A stretch of 64,000 bases of DNA from contig NC_016604.1 in NCBI RefSeq assembly GCF_000230895.2, positions 310,001-374,000 on the forward strand, written 5' to 3'. The position numbers and the translations under genes were made by a program. The stretch is from Mycolicibacterium rhodesiae NBB3. Lineage in GTDB: Bacteria; Actinomycetota; Actinomycetes; Mycobacteriales; Mycobacteriaceae. Shown here piece after piece: positions 9,203-18,048 of this stretch (the first letter of the stretch is position 1; each line of letters opens with the position of its first letter). The notes under the pieces were generated by a model that ran no database searches, had not been told where the DNA came from, and was given only the letters and a program-made list of their open reading frames with translations.

Positions 9203-9779
9203 CCAGCGTCCCTTACAGTCAACACGAGTGAGGGGTCGAGCTCGTCCGCCACCGGCAGACTGGCCCCAGAATATGGTAGCGGCCGTGTGGCTGCAAGAAT
9301 TAGAACTTGCCGAAAGTTCGCCGTTAGGCCCGGCTCCGAAGGACACAGGTCGCCTCAGGCGCGCGTCGAGCGCCGTCCTCGCCGAGGTGCATCGTCATCG
9401 AAAGTGCCAGCGCGGCCAACGGACGGCGATAACGGCAACCTCGCACGTGGGCCCGCTGGAAAACCCCTCGATCCCCCCAATGTCGAGATACTTCCCGCGG
9501 CCGCATGCAATGACCTCCGATGACCGGCTACGTGCCTTCAGCACGGGCCGGGGTCTGCGCCCGAGGTCTATGTCCCTGCGGGGCGAGCTCGCAATTAGCA
9601 ACTTCGTGCGAGCGGACGGGCCGCCGCAGTGATGTGCGTTTTTCAGCCGTGGTATGCGGTATATTCAGTACGAACTCACCGACCTTCAGCGGAATCTACG
9701 CCCTGCCGAAGAGTCGACTGAATCGGAGAGTGTGTACAGCTCATGGAGAGATGGTGGGTTAGATTTCGACTTGGAGAAC
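9203..9779. other. Divergent promoter region, no supported gene
   Basis: 577 bp between the SDR (leftward) and the WbqC-like gene (rightward). It must carry promoters for both. The only core element I would note is a TATATT hexamer at 9660-9665 on the plus strand, a possible -10 for the WbqC-like gene, with no convincing -35. The open frames here are short, disagree with local codon use and resemble nothing I know. Confidence 0.4.
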
Positions 9780-10478
9780 GTGTCGTTGAAGAAAGTTGCG
9801 ATAGTTCAGTCGAATTACATTCCCTGGCGGGGTTATTTTGATCTGATTGCATTCGTCGATGAGTTCATCATCTACGATGACGCGCAATATACGAAAAATG
9901 ATTGGAGAAACAGGAATCGCATCAAAACCAGCCAGGGACCGCAGTGGTTGACGGTGCCTGTGCTGAAAGGACACCTAAGTCAAAAGATTCGCGAAACGCA
10001 AATCGATGGAGCCCATTGGGCAAAAAAACATTGGCGGACACTGGAAGTAAACTACAGCACCGCTACTTATTTCGCGGAGATCGCTGATTGGCTTGCTCCA
10101 GTTTATCTGGAAGAACGTCATTTCAGCCTGTCCGAGCTGAACCGAAGGCTACTGGAGGTGATTTGCGGCTATCTCGGCATCCTGACGCGCCTTACAAATT
10201 CGTGGGATTACGAGTTTTTTGGCGACAAGACCGGAAGGGTGGCCAGCCTCTGTCAGCAAGCCGGGGCGACAGAATACGTGTCTGGGCCGTCAGCCCAGTC
10301 CTATATCGATAAGCGCGTCTTCGACGAACTTGGAATTCAGCTCACGTGGTTCGGCTACGACGGATACCCCGATTACCCGCAGTTGTGGGGAGCGTTCGAG
10401 CCGGCTGTGTCTATTTTGGATCTCCTCTTCAACGCGGGAGTCGAAGCTCCAGACTATTTGAGGTACTGCCGCCGGTGA
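9780..10478 (+). CDS. WbqC-like family protein
   Basis: A 232-residue protein of the WbqC-like family, found in O-antigen and lipooligosaccharide clusters and often beside WecE-type aminotransferases; its biochemistry is not settled, and an amino-sugar N-acylation role has been proposed from context. Seen: the family N-terminus [19 protein letters not shown], then [19 protein letters not shown], and WLTVPV. The GTG at 9780 is chosen because GGAG lies 6 bp upstream and the family motif begins four residues in; the longer frame from 9654 adds 42 unrelated residues. It is the only plus-strand gene in this stretch and converges with the methyltransferase at 10523. AT-rich relative to the flanks. 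Confidence 0.87.
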   Translation: MSLKKVAIVQSNYIPWRGYFDLIAFVDEFIIYDDAQYTKNDWRNRNRIKTSQGPQWLTVPVLKGHLSQKIRETQIDGAHWAKKHWRTLEVNYSTATYFAEIADWLAPVYLEERHFSLSELNRRLLEVICGYLGILTRLTNSWDYEFFGDKTGRVASLCQQAGATEYVSGPSAQSYIDKRVFDELGIQLTWFGYDGYPDYPQLWGAFEPAVSILDLLFNAGVEAPDYLRYCRR

Positions 10479-10522
10479 GATTTCCCATGCGGTTTCCTGC
10501 TCCAGCTGACCAACAACTCCCT

Positions 10523-11140
10523 TCACGCACTGCACTCCATCGTCCAGTGCGTGTAGGGAATCCAAGCCTGATGAGCCACAGCGCCGGCAATGGCGGAAAA
10601 CGTACCTTCGGCTAGGGCACGGTAGCCCTCCTCGGTCCGGACGTGCTGCCCACGGTCTTTGCTAATGAGAAGGCGTGCGATCGGGTTCTGCCTCTCACAA
10701 AAGCAGGGATCGAGTGTCATCGTGCGCCCGCCCGGTTTCAGTGCCGCCTTCGCCAGCTTCATGAATTGCCGCGCGGTACTGTCGTCCAAATGGTGCAGCA
10801 CACCGATGCCCATGACGAGGTCGAACGGTTGTAGCGTCGCCACTTCAGCGTGCTCGAGCCGGCGACAATGGAAGGTCCCGCGACCACTAAACCTCTCGCT
10901 GGCAGCTGTGATGTACTCCGGGCTCATGTCATACCCGACGTACGTCACATCCGAGGGTAGATAGCCCAGTATCTGCGCTGGGCCGCAGCCGAGGTCGAGA
11001 ATGCGCATACCCGAGAAAGGGCGGATGAGGTCCCGTGCGATCCATTCCCGTCCGCGTTTTGCGCCCATTACCCGCTGACACGCCTCGTAGACGAGAGGAA
11101 GGGATAGTAGTCCACGCACCCCTGATGTGACCTGAGACAT
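10523..11140 (-). CDS. Class I SAM-dependent methyltransferase
   Basis: A 205-residue class I methyltransferase. The SAM motif MRILDLGCGPAQIL lies near residues 45-58, followed by VGYDMSPEYI (acidic ribose-binding loop) and MGIGVLHHLDD (motif post-II). There are no membrane segments. It lies 4 bp downstream of another methyltransferase and downstream of a GT2 gene on the same strand. Target unknown; O- or C-methylation of a hapten sugar is the contextual guess, since branched and methylated aminosugars such as kansosamine occur in related mycobacterial glycolipids. Confidence 0.83.
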   Translation of the reverse strand: MSQVTSGVRGLLSLPLVYEACQRVMGAKRGREWIARDLIRPFSGMRILDLGCGPAQILGYLPSDVTYVGYDMSPEYITAASERFSGRGTFHCRRLEHAEVATLQPFDLVMGIGVLHHLDDSTARQFMKLAKAALKPGGRTMTLDPCFCERQNPIARLLISKDRGQHVRTEEGYRALAEGTFSAIAGAVAHQAWIPYTHWTMECSA

Positions 11141-11144
11141 ATCC

Positions 11145-12017
11145 TCACTTCTTAGTCATCTGTACGTCCATGATTGGTTGCAGCACCACCGGAATACACC
11201 CAACCAGACGGTGCAGCCGGAATCTCACCATCGGGCGAATCACGGCAATCATCCATCCTGACCGGCGATTCGCAAATTCTTGGTCATTCAGAGCGCGTTC
11301 CAGCATCCACACCAGAGTTGTGCGCTGAAAGCGCAGCTCCAGCGTACTATCACTCGCTACGAAGCGCCGTACCTGAAGCACCGTAATCCAATTGAGCGAG
11401 CGCCAAAGTCCGTGCGGATCAGCTATCCCCCCGCCAGTCTCGATACGCCGGCGCATTACCCGCCGAGATAGATTCTTTGTGAGGAACGTCGGGATATTAA
11501 AGTGCGGCTCATACGGGAAAATATAATTCGGGCAGAGAAAACGGTGGACTGCGCCCGGCTTCAAAGCATCCGACACCCGTGCGATCGCGCCATCCGGTGA
11601 GTCTATATGCTCCATCACATTCAGCGAGAAGGCATAATCGAAACGTGCATCAGCGGTGTAATTTTCGGCTTTGCAGTGCTCGATACTGGGCCTTTCCGAG
11701 GATAACTCAAGAACAATATTGCCTAGCTGTTCGAAGTCCTCAAAGCCGACACCTGTGGGCTCAATAGCAGTAACGGCGAACCCGTCTGCAGCGAGCTGAC
11801 AACTCAGGAGGAACACGCCAGCACCAACCTCTAACACTGCCGCGTTGCCGGGTAGCCGCGCCAGATCCTCGCTCAGCCAGGAATACGCAAATTTCGCTTC
11901 GGTGGCCATGGTGTCGAATAGCGTCCGCAACTGGGGTGCACGCTCGTCCAGATACGAGCGGATTCGAACGATGAAGGCATCCATGCTCACGTTCGCATAT
12001 TGCGGTCCCCCATTCAA
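11145..12017 (-). CDS. Class I SAM-dependent methyltransferase
   Basis: A 290-residue class I methyltransferase. Motif I is AAVLEVGAGVFLLSCQL (~residues 59-75), the acidic loop is VTAIEPTGVGFEDF, and SLNVMEHIDSPDGAI (~130-144) is the methyltransferase 11/23-like segment. The C-terminal ~130 residues are rich in hydrophobic and basic residues without a clear transmembrane helix. It lies 120 bp from the GT2 gene upstream and 4 bp from the smaller methyltransferase downstream, which implies one operon. Substrate not recognisable. The start ATG at 12017 is accepted; an internal Met 11 codons later (MDAFIV) is also possible. Confidence 0.8.
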   Translation of the reverse strand: MNGGPQYANVSMDAFIVRIRSYLDERAPQLRTLFDTMATEAKFAYSWLSEDLARLPGNAAVLEVGAGVFLLSCQLAADGFAVTAIEPTGVGFEDFEQLGNIVLELSSERPSIEHCKAENYTADARFDYAFSLNVMEHIDSPDGAIARVSDALKPGAVHRFLCPNYIFPYEPHFNIPTFLTKNLSRRVMRRRIETGGGIADPHGLWRSLNWITVLQVRRFVASDSTLELRFQRTTLVWMLERALNDQEFANRRSGWMIAVIRPMVRFRLHRLVGCIPVVLQPIMDVQMTKK

Positions 12018-12137
12018 CCCAGATGCCCCGAACGCTCACAATTTAACGGGTGCCGCGTTTCGGACATCCCATCAAGAAATAGACGCCGATCGGTCGATAA
12101 ACGGACAGCTAGCTTCGTGTCCAAATACCTTCGTTGG

Positions 12138-13112
12138 CTAGGAATTAACATGGGAGTCAGCTGAATATTCATAAATTTTCCGAACTATCGAGAGGGGACG
12201 ATCTTTTACTTCCTGGAATATTTTGCCTAGGTATATTCCGATTAGACCGATGCAGAAGATTATGATTCCGCCGATGAACCATATGGAAACTGCGAGCGAT
12301 GGCCAACCCGTCAAGTAACCATCGGAGACAAGTCCGACTACTACGAGACATATTCCTGCCACACCCGCAAAGAACGAAATGAACAAACCCAAGTAGAATA
12401 CGAAAATTAGCGGCCGGCTACTGAATGACGTCACAGCATTTACGAGCAACGAGAAACGCTTTCGAAAGGTGTAGGTTGTATCCTTTCTTGCTATCTTATC
12501 AACGATAAGTGGTACCTGCTCAAAGCCTGCCAGGACAAAAATACCGTCGAAGAACAGCTCCCGATCGCGGAACCTCAGCAGTGAATCTACATAACGTCGC
12601 GTCATTAACCGCGAGGTGACGATTTTTGGATTAATATCCAGGTCAGAGATTAGATTGAAAAACTTCCAGAACCATGCCCCCCCAACGCTTTTGATAACCC
12701 CACCCTGGCGTACTCTTTGGACACCGTACACGACATCTGCGTCAGTACGGTGCATTTCTGCATAAAATTCGGGGATTGCTCGAGGATCCTCTTCCAGGTC
12801 GATGTCTATTAAAAAGATTCTTTCTCCGCGTGAATGCTCAAGACCAACCATGAGAGCACGATGGTGCCCGAAATTACGGGAAAGGTCTACGACACGTACA
12901 TGCGGGTCCGAACCAATAAGCGCAGTCGCCTTCGCCAGCGAATCATCTGGCGACCCGTCATTAACAAAGACAATCTCGTACGAAACAGCCAATAACTCAA
13001 GGACTTTTCGCACGCGTTCGTAAAACTCAGCAACGAATGCCGTCGAGTGGTACATAGTCGCCACTACCGACAATTCTATTGTTTCGACGTCGCCGTCATT
13101 GAGTGCGGTCAC
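12138..13112 (-). CDS. Membrane-anchored family 2 glycosyltransferase (GtrB/DPM1-like)
   Basis: A 324-residue GT2 enzyme of the undecaprenyl-phosphate sugar transferase (GtrB/ArnC/DPM1-like) type. The catalytic domain contains LSVVATMYHS, VFVNDGSPDDSL and LIDIDLEEDP (DxD motif), and the C-terminus has two strong transmembrane helices (near residues 235-260 and 270-295). Such enzymes charge a lipid carrier with a sugar that is then used outside or by GT-C transferases. The GTG at 13112 was chosen because AGGA lies just upstream and the family motif begins about 10 residues in; GTG 13160 and ATG 13145 are alternatives. The gene is distinctly AT-rich compared with the flanks, suggesting transfer. 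Confidence 0.85.
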   Translation of the reverse strand: MTALNDGDVETIELSVVATMYHSTAFVAEFYERVRKVLELLAVSYEIVFVNDGSPDDSLAKATALIGSDPHVRVVDLSRNFGHHRALMVGLEHSRGERIFLIDIDLEEDPRAIPEFYAEMHRTDADVVYGVQRVRQGGVIKSVGGAWFWKFFNLISDLDINPKIVTSRLMTRRYVDSLLRFRDRELFFDGIFVLAGFEQVPLIVDKIARKDTTYTFRKRFSLLVNAVTSFSSRPLIFVFYLGLFISFFAGVAGICLVVVGLVSDGYLTGWPSLAVSIWFIGGIIIFCIGLIGIYLGKIFQEVKDRPLSIVRKIYEYSADSHVNS

Positions 13113-13376
13113 GATATGTCCTAAGAGGTGAGAGTACTTGAGCATTATTTCGGACCACACGGCTCAAGGGACTACGTCGGTGGGCCTTTACCAAAGAAAC
13201 TCGTAGTTCACTGATTCGTGCCTCAGGGCACTTGAAATAAACCACTGCAACACAGCTCAAATTCTGAATGCGATGCAAACGCCCACCCTGTTGACCGGTT
13301 CTGGCGATGCCGACTTGCCAATGTCGCCCACGCGCGACTTCGACGCCGAAATCGTCAAATGCGGGCGGCTGGCGGG

Positions 13377-14528
13377 TCACTGGGCGCAACGACCCCGGTA
13401 GAAGTCCAGAACGCTATTGGCGACCTCCTCGACCTCCAAGTCGGTGAGGTCGAAATACATTGGAAGTCTTAACAAACGGGCGCTGAGCTCTTCGGTCCAA
13501 GGCAGATCCGTCTGCGGCAAGCCAAGTGATTGCGCGAACGGCGAGGAATGTAGCGGTACGTAGTGAAAAACGGCGTGAATGCCAGCCGCAGCAAGATGGG
13601 CGATGAGCGCCGAGCGCTCCTCGATGTCGGCGGTCAGCAGGTAGAACATGTGGTAGTTAGTCGTGCATTCCGGGGGCACCACAGGTATGCGAATCTGGCT
13701 CCGCTCTACCAGCGGCGCCAGAATCGAGACATAGCGATCGAATATCTCGCCGCGCCGGATGGCTATTTTCTCCATGTGCTCAATCTGGCCCATCAGGAAC
13801 GCAGCGAGTATGTCTGAGGGACCGTAGGACGAGCCCACGTCGCACCAGGTGTACTTATCAGACTGGCCGCGCATGAACTGGCGACGGTTTGTGCCTTTTT
13901 CCCGTAGGATTTCTGCCCGATACGCCAGCGCCGGATCGTTGACGACGAGAGCGCCGCCTTCGCCGCAGGAGATGTTCTTCGTTTCGTGAAAGCTGTAGCA
14001 GCCCAGGTGGCCAATCGTGCCCAGCCACCGCCGCTTATACCGGGCAGACACACCTTGGGCTGCATCTTCCACGACCAGAAGGCCATTGCGAGTCGCAATA
14101 TCCATGATCGCGTCCATCTCACAGGCCACCCCGGCGTAGTGGATTGGAAATATGGCGCGCGTGCGTGGCGTGATCGCCTGCTCGATCAACCGCTCATCGA
14201 TGTTGAGCGTATCCGGCCTGATATCGACGAAAACTGGCGTGGCACCGCGGAGCACAAATGCGTTTGCCGTGGAGACGAAGGTGTAGGACGGCACGATCAC
14301 CTCGTCACCCGGCTGCAGATCACACAACAGCGCCGCCATCTCGAGCGCGGCGGTACACGACGTGGTCAGCAGCACCCGCCCCGCGGCAAAGCGCTTCTCC
14401 AACAGAGCCTCGGCTTGCTTGGTGAACGGCCCGTCGCTGCTGGCGTGCTTGCCCGCAAATGCTTGGCCGACGTAGGTCAGCTCAGATCCGACAAGAGCGG
14501 GCTTGTTGAAGTGGATTCGGATAGTCAT
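13377..14528 (-). CDS. wecE: WecE/RffA-type dTDP-4-keto-6-deoxyhexose aminotransferase
   Basis: A 383-residue PLP-dependent aminotransferase of the DegT/DnrJ/EryC1 family, closest in look to WecE (RffA), which makes dTDP-4-amino-4,6-dideoxygalactose from the 4-keto sugar. Seen: start FNKPALVGSELTYV, the DEVIVPSYTFVSTANAFV segment, VEDAAQ (Asp155, pyridine nitrogen contact), and the Schiff-base lysine Lys184 in SFHETKNISCGEGGAL. Length fits the family. It is separated by ~264 bp from the GT2 gene downstream and followed upstream by an insertion-sequence relic. A wecE homologue works in M. marinum lipooligosaccharide synthesis, and amino-sugar haptens occur in some GPL serovars, which supports a 4-amino-4,6-dideoxyhexose product. 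Confidence 0.92.
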   Translation of the reverse strand: MTIRIHFNKPALVGSELTYVGQAFAGKHASSDGPFTKQAEALLEKRFAAGRVLLTTSCTAALEMAALLCDLQPGDEVIVPSYTFVSTANAFVLRGATPVFVDIRPDTLNIDERLIEQAITPRTRAIFPIHYAGVACEMDAIMDIATRNGLLVVEDAAQGVSARYKRRWLGTIGHLGCYSFHETKNISCGEGGALVVNDPALAYRAEILREKGTNRRQFMRGQSDKYTWCDVGSSYGPSDILAAFLMGQIEHMEKIAIRRGEIFDRYVSILAPLVERSQIRIPVVPPECTTNYHMFYLLTADIEERSALIAHLAAAGIHAVFHYVPLHSSPFAQSLGLPQTDLPWTEELSARLLRLPMYFDLTDLEVEEVANSVLDFYRGRCAQ

Positions 14529-14883
14529 CGAACGGTCCTTCTCGCAATTATTCCCCGAGACCGTCGATGCGCCCCGGTGAATACCCCCAGCACTTGCATT
14601 TTTAGCAAACTACCCCCAGCTTCAGGATGACGCATCCCCTGCGAAAAGTCACGCCCTGTGCGAAAGTCAGCCAAACTTCCTCTCTACCTGGGCAAACGTT
14701 TCGTAGATCGATGCCGCGTACCGGCAAAACGTGCGCGCTGCTGGCGTTCCTGATGGATGAGTCCAACCAGTTTTTGAGCCCTGTGGCTCGATATTTGGCC
14801 GGAAGGGACGGTGAACACAGGGCTGGTCGGAAACGAATTTCCGCCTTGCGCAAACCGCGCCGACGGATCAGCGTGCCGCCGAG
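14529..14883. other. Non-coding stretch before the transposase relic
   Basis: 355 bp upstream of the aminotransferase. It should contain the promoter for the minus-strand operon. Small open frames are present, but none has a recognisable product. The left edge of the decayed insertion element may lie inside this stretch; I cannot find a terminal inverted repeat. Confidence 0.4.
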
Positions 14884-15890
14884 AGCACCCCTTCGAGGAA
14901 ACGGCCGTGAACTGGCGGTCTCGCCGGCCGCGCTGTACAACTTGCGGCGCAGCTCTGGCGGGATGGATACCGACGCCGCCAAAGACCGCGAGGAGCTGCG
15001 CGCCTAGGACGGCTACTGAAGCGGCTGCTGGCCCAACCCCAACCGGAGAAAAGCGCGCTGCAGAAGCGCGCCACGGGCAAAAGCTGAACGCAGCTGCCAA
15101 GCGCCGCGCCGCGGACACTGTCAAGGAGACACTGACCATGTTGAAACGGCCGGTGTGCAAGGCCGTTGGGCTGGCCCGCTCCACATATCGCCGCTTGCTG
15201 CTGACACAGGTCCCGACCGATCCGGGGCCGAAGAGAGGGCTGGCTGTGCGCTACGACGAGCGCAGTGGGATGAATACGAACAAGGTCTACCGACTGGCGC
15301 GAGGAGTGACTAGAGGTGCTGTGCACAGTCCGCGCAAGCGGGCCGAAGCTTCCTCGGTGTTGTCGGTACGCCCATCCGAAGAAGGTCTTTCGAGGGGATT
15401 GCCTCCAGTTGATTCCGCCATCCGCGGCAAGGCAGCTAAGACTGCCTCGATGTTCGACAACACACAGGACAGTCGCGACCTGATCCAAACGATCGCTCGA
15501 TCACCGGCGAGACGCTCGTCGAGGACCTCAGCCCAGACCGTGTTCGCCTCTGATGGTGGGCTGCCGATTATGCTGTGGATGTATAACTGTCCGTACTTGA
15601 TTTTGAAGTCCGGCAACGGTCTCGCGACAACAAGATCGGAATGGCCTAAATTCCGCCAGGCCCCTTTGCGACACCACTACATCGATCGTTCAACGTTCGC
15701 GTACTTGGAGAGTGCTTGCTTCGCATTTACTGAAAACACCCCGTACGAGGCCCGCGGGGCAATCGGCGGCTTCAGGCGGAACGTAACACCCGCGACCGTC
15801 ACGGCCTGGTGACCGAAACTGGCCGAGGACGCCGTGGTCTGCAGGCGCACCCGTCGCCGTCGCTTGCGGCATCAACGCAGGACGGATCAA
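14884..15890 (+). pseudogene. Decayed IS3-family transposase (OrfA/OrfB remnant)
   Basis: Fragments of an IS3-family transposase appear in shifting frames on the plus strand. An OrfA-like piece reads VSPAALYN...KDREELRA and ends in a stop at ~15007. OrfB-like pieces follow: LNAAAKRRAADTVKETL, CKAVGLARSTYRRLL, RYDERSGMNTNKVYRL, VHSPRKRAEASSV, then patches resembling the DDE domain (KAAKTASMFDNTQDSRDLI, TVFASDGGLPIMLWMYN), and a frame-shifted tail (VAVACGIN) matching the usual C-terminus. Acidic catalytic residues are not all present. The element is heavily mutated, hence old. Inverted repeats and a target duplication were not found by eye. Confidence 0.7.
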
Positions 15891-16346
15891 GCCACCCCTA
15901 CTGGATAGCTGCGTGGACTCAGTAAGGAGGACCCACTAAGGCACCCGATGTTGACACAGCTAATTCGCGTGAGGTGCCACGACCGAGCAGCAGATCGTGC
16001 CGCCCTGCCGGCGGGTTGTGGGCGTCTACGGGTTTCGGCCGGTGCACCGAGCTACATCCACCGCTGAGATACTTTCGCTGCAACCGCAGTCGGCGTCGTT
16101 CCACAGCGTACGCGACATTCGCCATGACCCCGTCAAATGGCGGTGAATAACTACCGCTCGCGCGTCAAGAGGTGGGACGTCGCGGAGCGGTCGGCAAGAT
16201 ACCGGGCGGGACTCAGGCTGAACGATCTTGGTGCACGCCGCTGGCGGTTCTCCGAACGCTGGGGCCTGGGCGCCATTCGCTCAGCTCAAGGCTGCCGGCG
16301 GCTGAATTTTTCCTGCTACCGTTTCCGCGAACAAGGGGGATTTGAG
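15891..16346. other. Non-coding stretch before the membrane protein
   Basis: 456 bp between the transposase relic and the GT-C candidate. The open frames here do not look like protein. It should contain the promoter for the rightward gene at 16347; I do not see a clear core promoter. Confidence 0.4.
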
Positions 16347-17885
16347 ATGAATCAGCGTCACAAGCTGTCCAAGGGTGGTGTGCGCTCCGCCGCTCGGGCG
16401 CGGTTCGCAAGAATTACCGACCTGCCCGACCGCACAGTTATGCTCGGCGCGATCTTGCTTGGTGCAGCGGTTTCGGCGGGTTTAAGCTATTTTCTGGCCC
16501 AGATTTTTTCGATCGACGTGTTCTCCTCTCTGTTGGCGGTCCCTGAAGATTGCTGGCTCGATTGGGATTTAAATATCGGTCGACATTGCTTTAGTGACTA
16601 CGCACAGATCGTGCCGGCCGGACTGCAGCCCAACCCTTGGACATACGAGTTTTCCTTGCCGTGGGGTGATTACGAGCCCTTCCCGTTGGGGGGGCCCGCC
16701 GGCGAAATGGTTCCGCATATGTTGTTCGGTTTCCCCGCACATTTGGTGGGGAGCCCGCGACTGGGTCTGATCGGCTATATGTTTGCGCTAGTGGTTGCGG
16801 TCCTTAGTCCGGCGGTATGGGCTGCCAGGGGGACGCATGGCGTGGAGCGAGTGGTGGTCTTTGTGGCGTTGGGCGCCGCGGCTATCCCCGCGTGGGCTGT
16901 AATCGATCGAGGCAACTCGGCGGGCTTCCTGGTACCGATCGCCCTTCTTTTTTTAGTGGCCTTGAGCCGTCGGCAGTGGCGTCTCGCCGCCATCATGGTG
17001 GTGCTCGCGGCCCTGGTGAAACCATGGTTCGTTGTCCTTGTTGTCGCTCTTTTCGTGGCCCGGCAGTGGAGGTGGGGTGGCCTGGCTCTCGCCGGCGTTC
17101 TGGTCTCGAACGTCGCCGCATATCTCTTATGGCCGCAGGACTTTCCTAAGACCATCATGCAGTCGATCAACAACGTTTCTGCCGTGGCTTCATCCCCCGG
17201 AGCACTAATCGACTTGCGCAACGTGTCTTTCGGCCGAGCGCTCTTACTGCTCCCAGACACGCTTGCGTCTCTTCAGGGGGGGAAGGTTCCGGACGGCTTC
17301 CTGGCCGGCCCTCGATCGATTATCGGATACGCCATATTGGCGCTAGTCGTTGTCGCCTTGCTGATACTCGGTCGGCGAATTCCGCCCCTCATGGCGGGGA
17401 TCGTGCTACTTGCCACGGCTGCACTTTCTCCGCCAATCGCCTACTACTACTACCTAATATTCGTCTTGCCAATAGCTGCGATAGTCGTCCGCAGTCCCGA
17501 TGGATCGCTTGGTACGGGTATATTCGAGCACTTTGCAGCAAACCGCGAGCGCCGACGCTTAGTAGCCGTCTCTGTGAGCTTGGCCACTGCATTTACGATC
17601 GTCCAGATTGCGTTGCCTACCCCACCGATCCCCGCTCCGATCTTCGGCCAGTTTGGAGCCCGAGGAATCATCGGAACCACGCCGATAGTCCTCACCACGT
17701 CGATTCTGGCCCCGCTCCTGTGGCTGATCGCGTGTGTTGTAGTCATCATCTCGTACGCGCGTAGACCAGTTCACGTGCGGGGACTCGGCGACGATGACGA
17801 CCCAGTGGCTCTCGAGGACGGCTCTCCAAGCACTTCGGCAGATAGATCCGAGGCGATTAGTAGTCACCCACCAGCGGAGGACTAG
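16347..17885 (+). CDS. Polytopic membrane protein, candidate GT-C (GT87/DUF2029-like) glycosyltransferase
   Basis: A 512-residue membrane protein with about nine to eleven hydrophobic helices (first near residues 33-57). The ATG at 16347 is chosen because AAGGGGGA lies 7 bp upstream; the frame is open further upstream but unrelated in character. An acidic, long loop after helix 1 (VPEDCWLDWDLNIGRHCFSD) lies where GT-C enzymes carry their catalytic Asp, and VKPWFVVLVVALF resembles the KPW-type segment of polyprenol-dependent mannosyltransferases (PimE/DUF2029). The C-terminus is a charged cytoplasmic tail (DDDDPVALEDG). It could use the lipid-linked sugar made by the GT2 at 12138. Family assignment is tentative. 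Confidence 0.65.
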   Translation: MNQRHKLSKGGVRSAARARFARITDLPDRTVMLGAILLGAAVSAGLSYFLAQIFSIDVFSSLLAVPEDCWLDWDLNIGRHCFSDYAQIVPAGLQPNPWTYEFSLPWGDYEPFPLGGPAGEMVPHMLFGFPAHLVGSPRLGLIGYMFALVVAVLSPAVWAARGTHGVERVVVFVALGAAAIPAWAVIDRGNSAGFLVPIALLFLVALSRRQWRLAAIMVVLAALVKPWFVVLVVALFVARQWRWGGLALAGVLVSNVAAYLLWPQDFPKTIMQSINNVSAVASSPGALIDLRNVSFGRALLLLPDTLASLQGGKVPDGFLAGPRSIIGYAILALVVVALLILGRRIPPLMAGIVLLATAALSPPIAYYYYLIFVLPIAAIVVRSPDGSLGTGIFEHFAANRERRRLVAVSVSLATAFTIVQIALPTPPIPAPIFGQFGARGIIGTTPIVLTTSILAPLLWLIACVVVIISYARRPVHVRGLGDDDDPVALEDGSPSTSADRSEAISSHPPAED

Positions 17886-17901
17886 TTGAACCTAGAGCAC
17901 C

Positions 17902-17925
17902 GCTGTCACGCTGTCACGCTGTCGA
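17902..17925. repeat. Short tandem repeat, 8-bp unit
   Basis: Three consecutive copies of GCTGTCAC (the last ends GA rather than AC) lie just after the stop of the membrane protein gene. The length is a simple slippage product; no function can be read from it. Confidence 0.6.
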
Positions 17926-18048
17926 CGTTAATTGCCCATTTTTGGTCGGTGGCACATGTTGCGGAGTCAACCCCGAGTCGCACCCCAGGTAACGCGAAAC
18001 TGCTAAAAAGTTCTCTGACCCACGAAGGAATATGGGAGGCACGTTTTC

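Noticed and set aside
15919..16125. 68-residue minus-strand frame after the IS relic
   Set aside because: No ribosome site and no similarity to any family I recognise; likely chance.
17902..17925. CRISPR-like repeat
   Set aside because: The units are only 8 bp with no spacers; a simple tandem repeat. No CRISPR array or cas gene was seen in the window.
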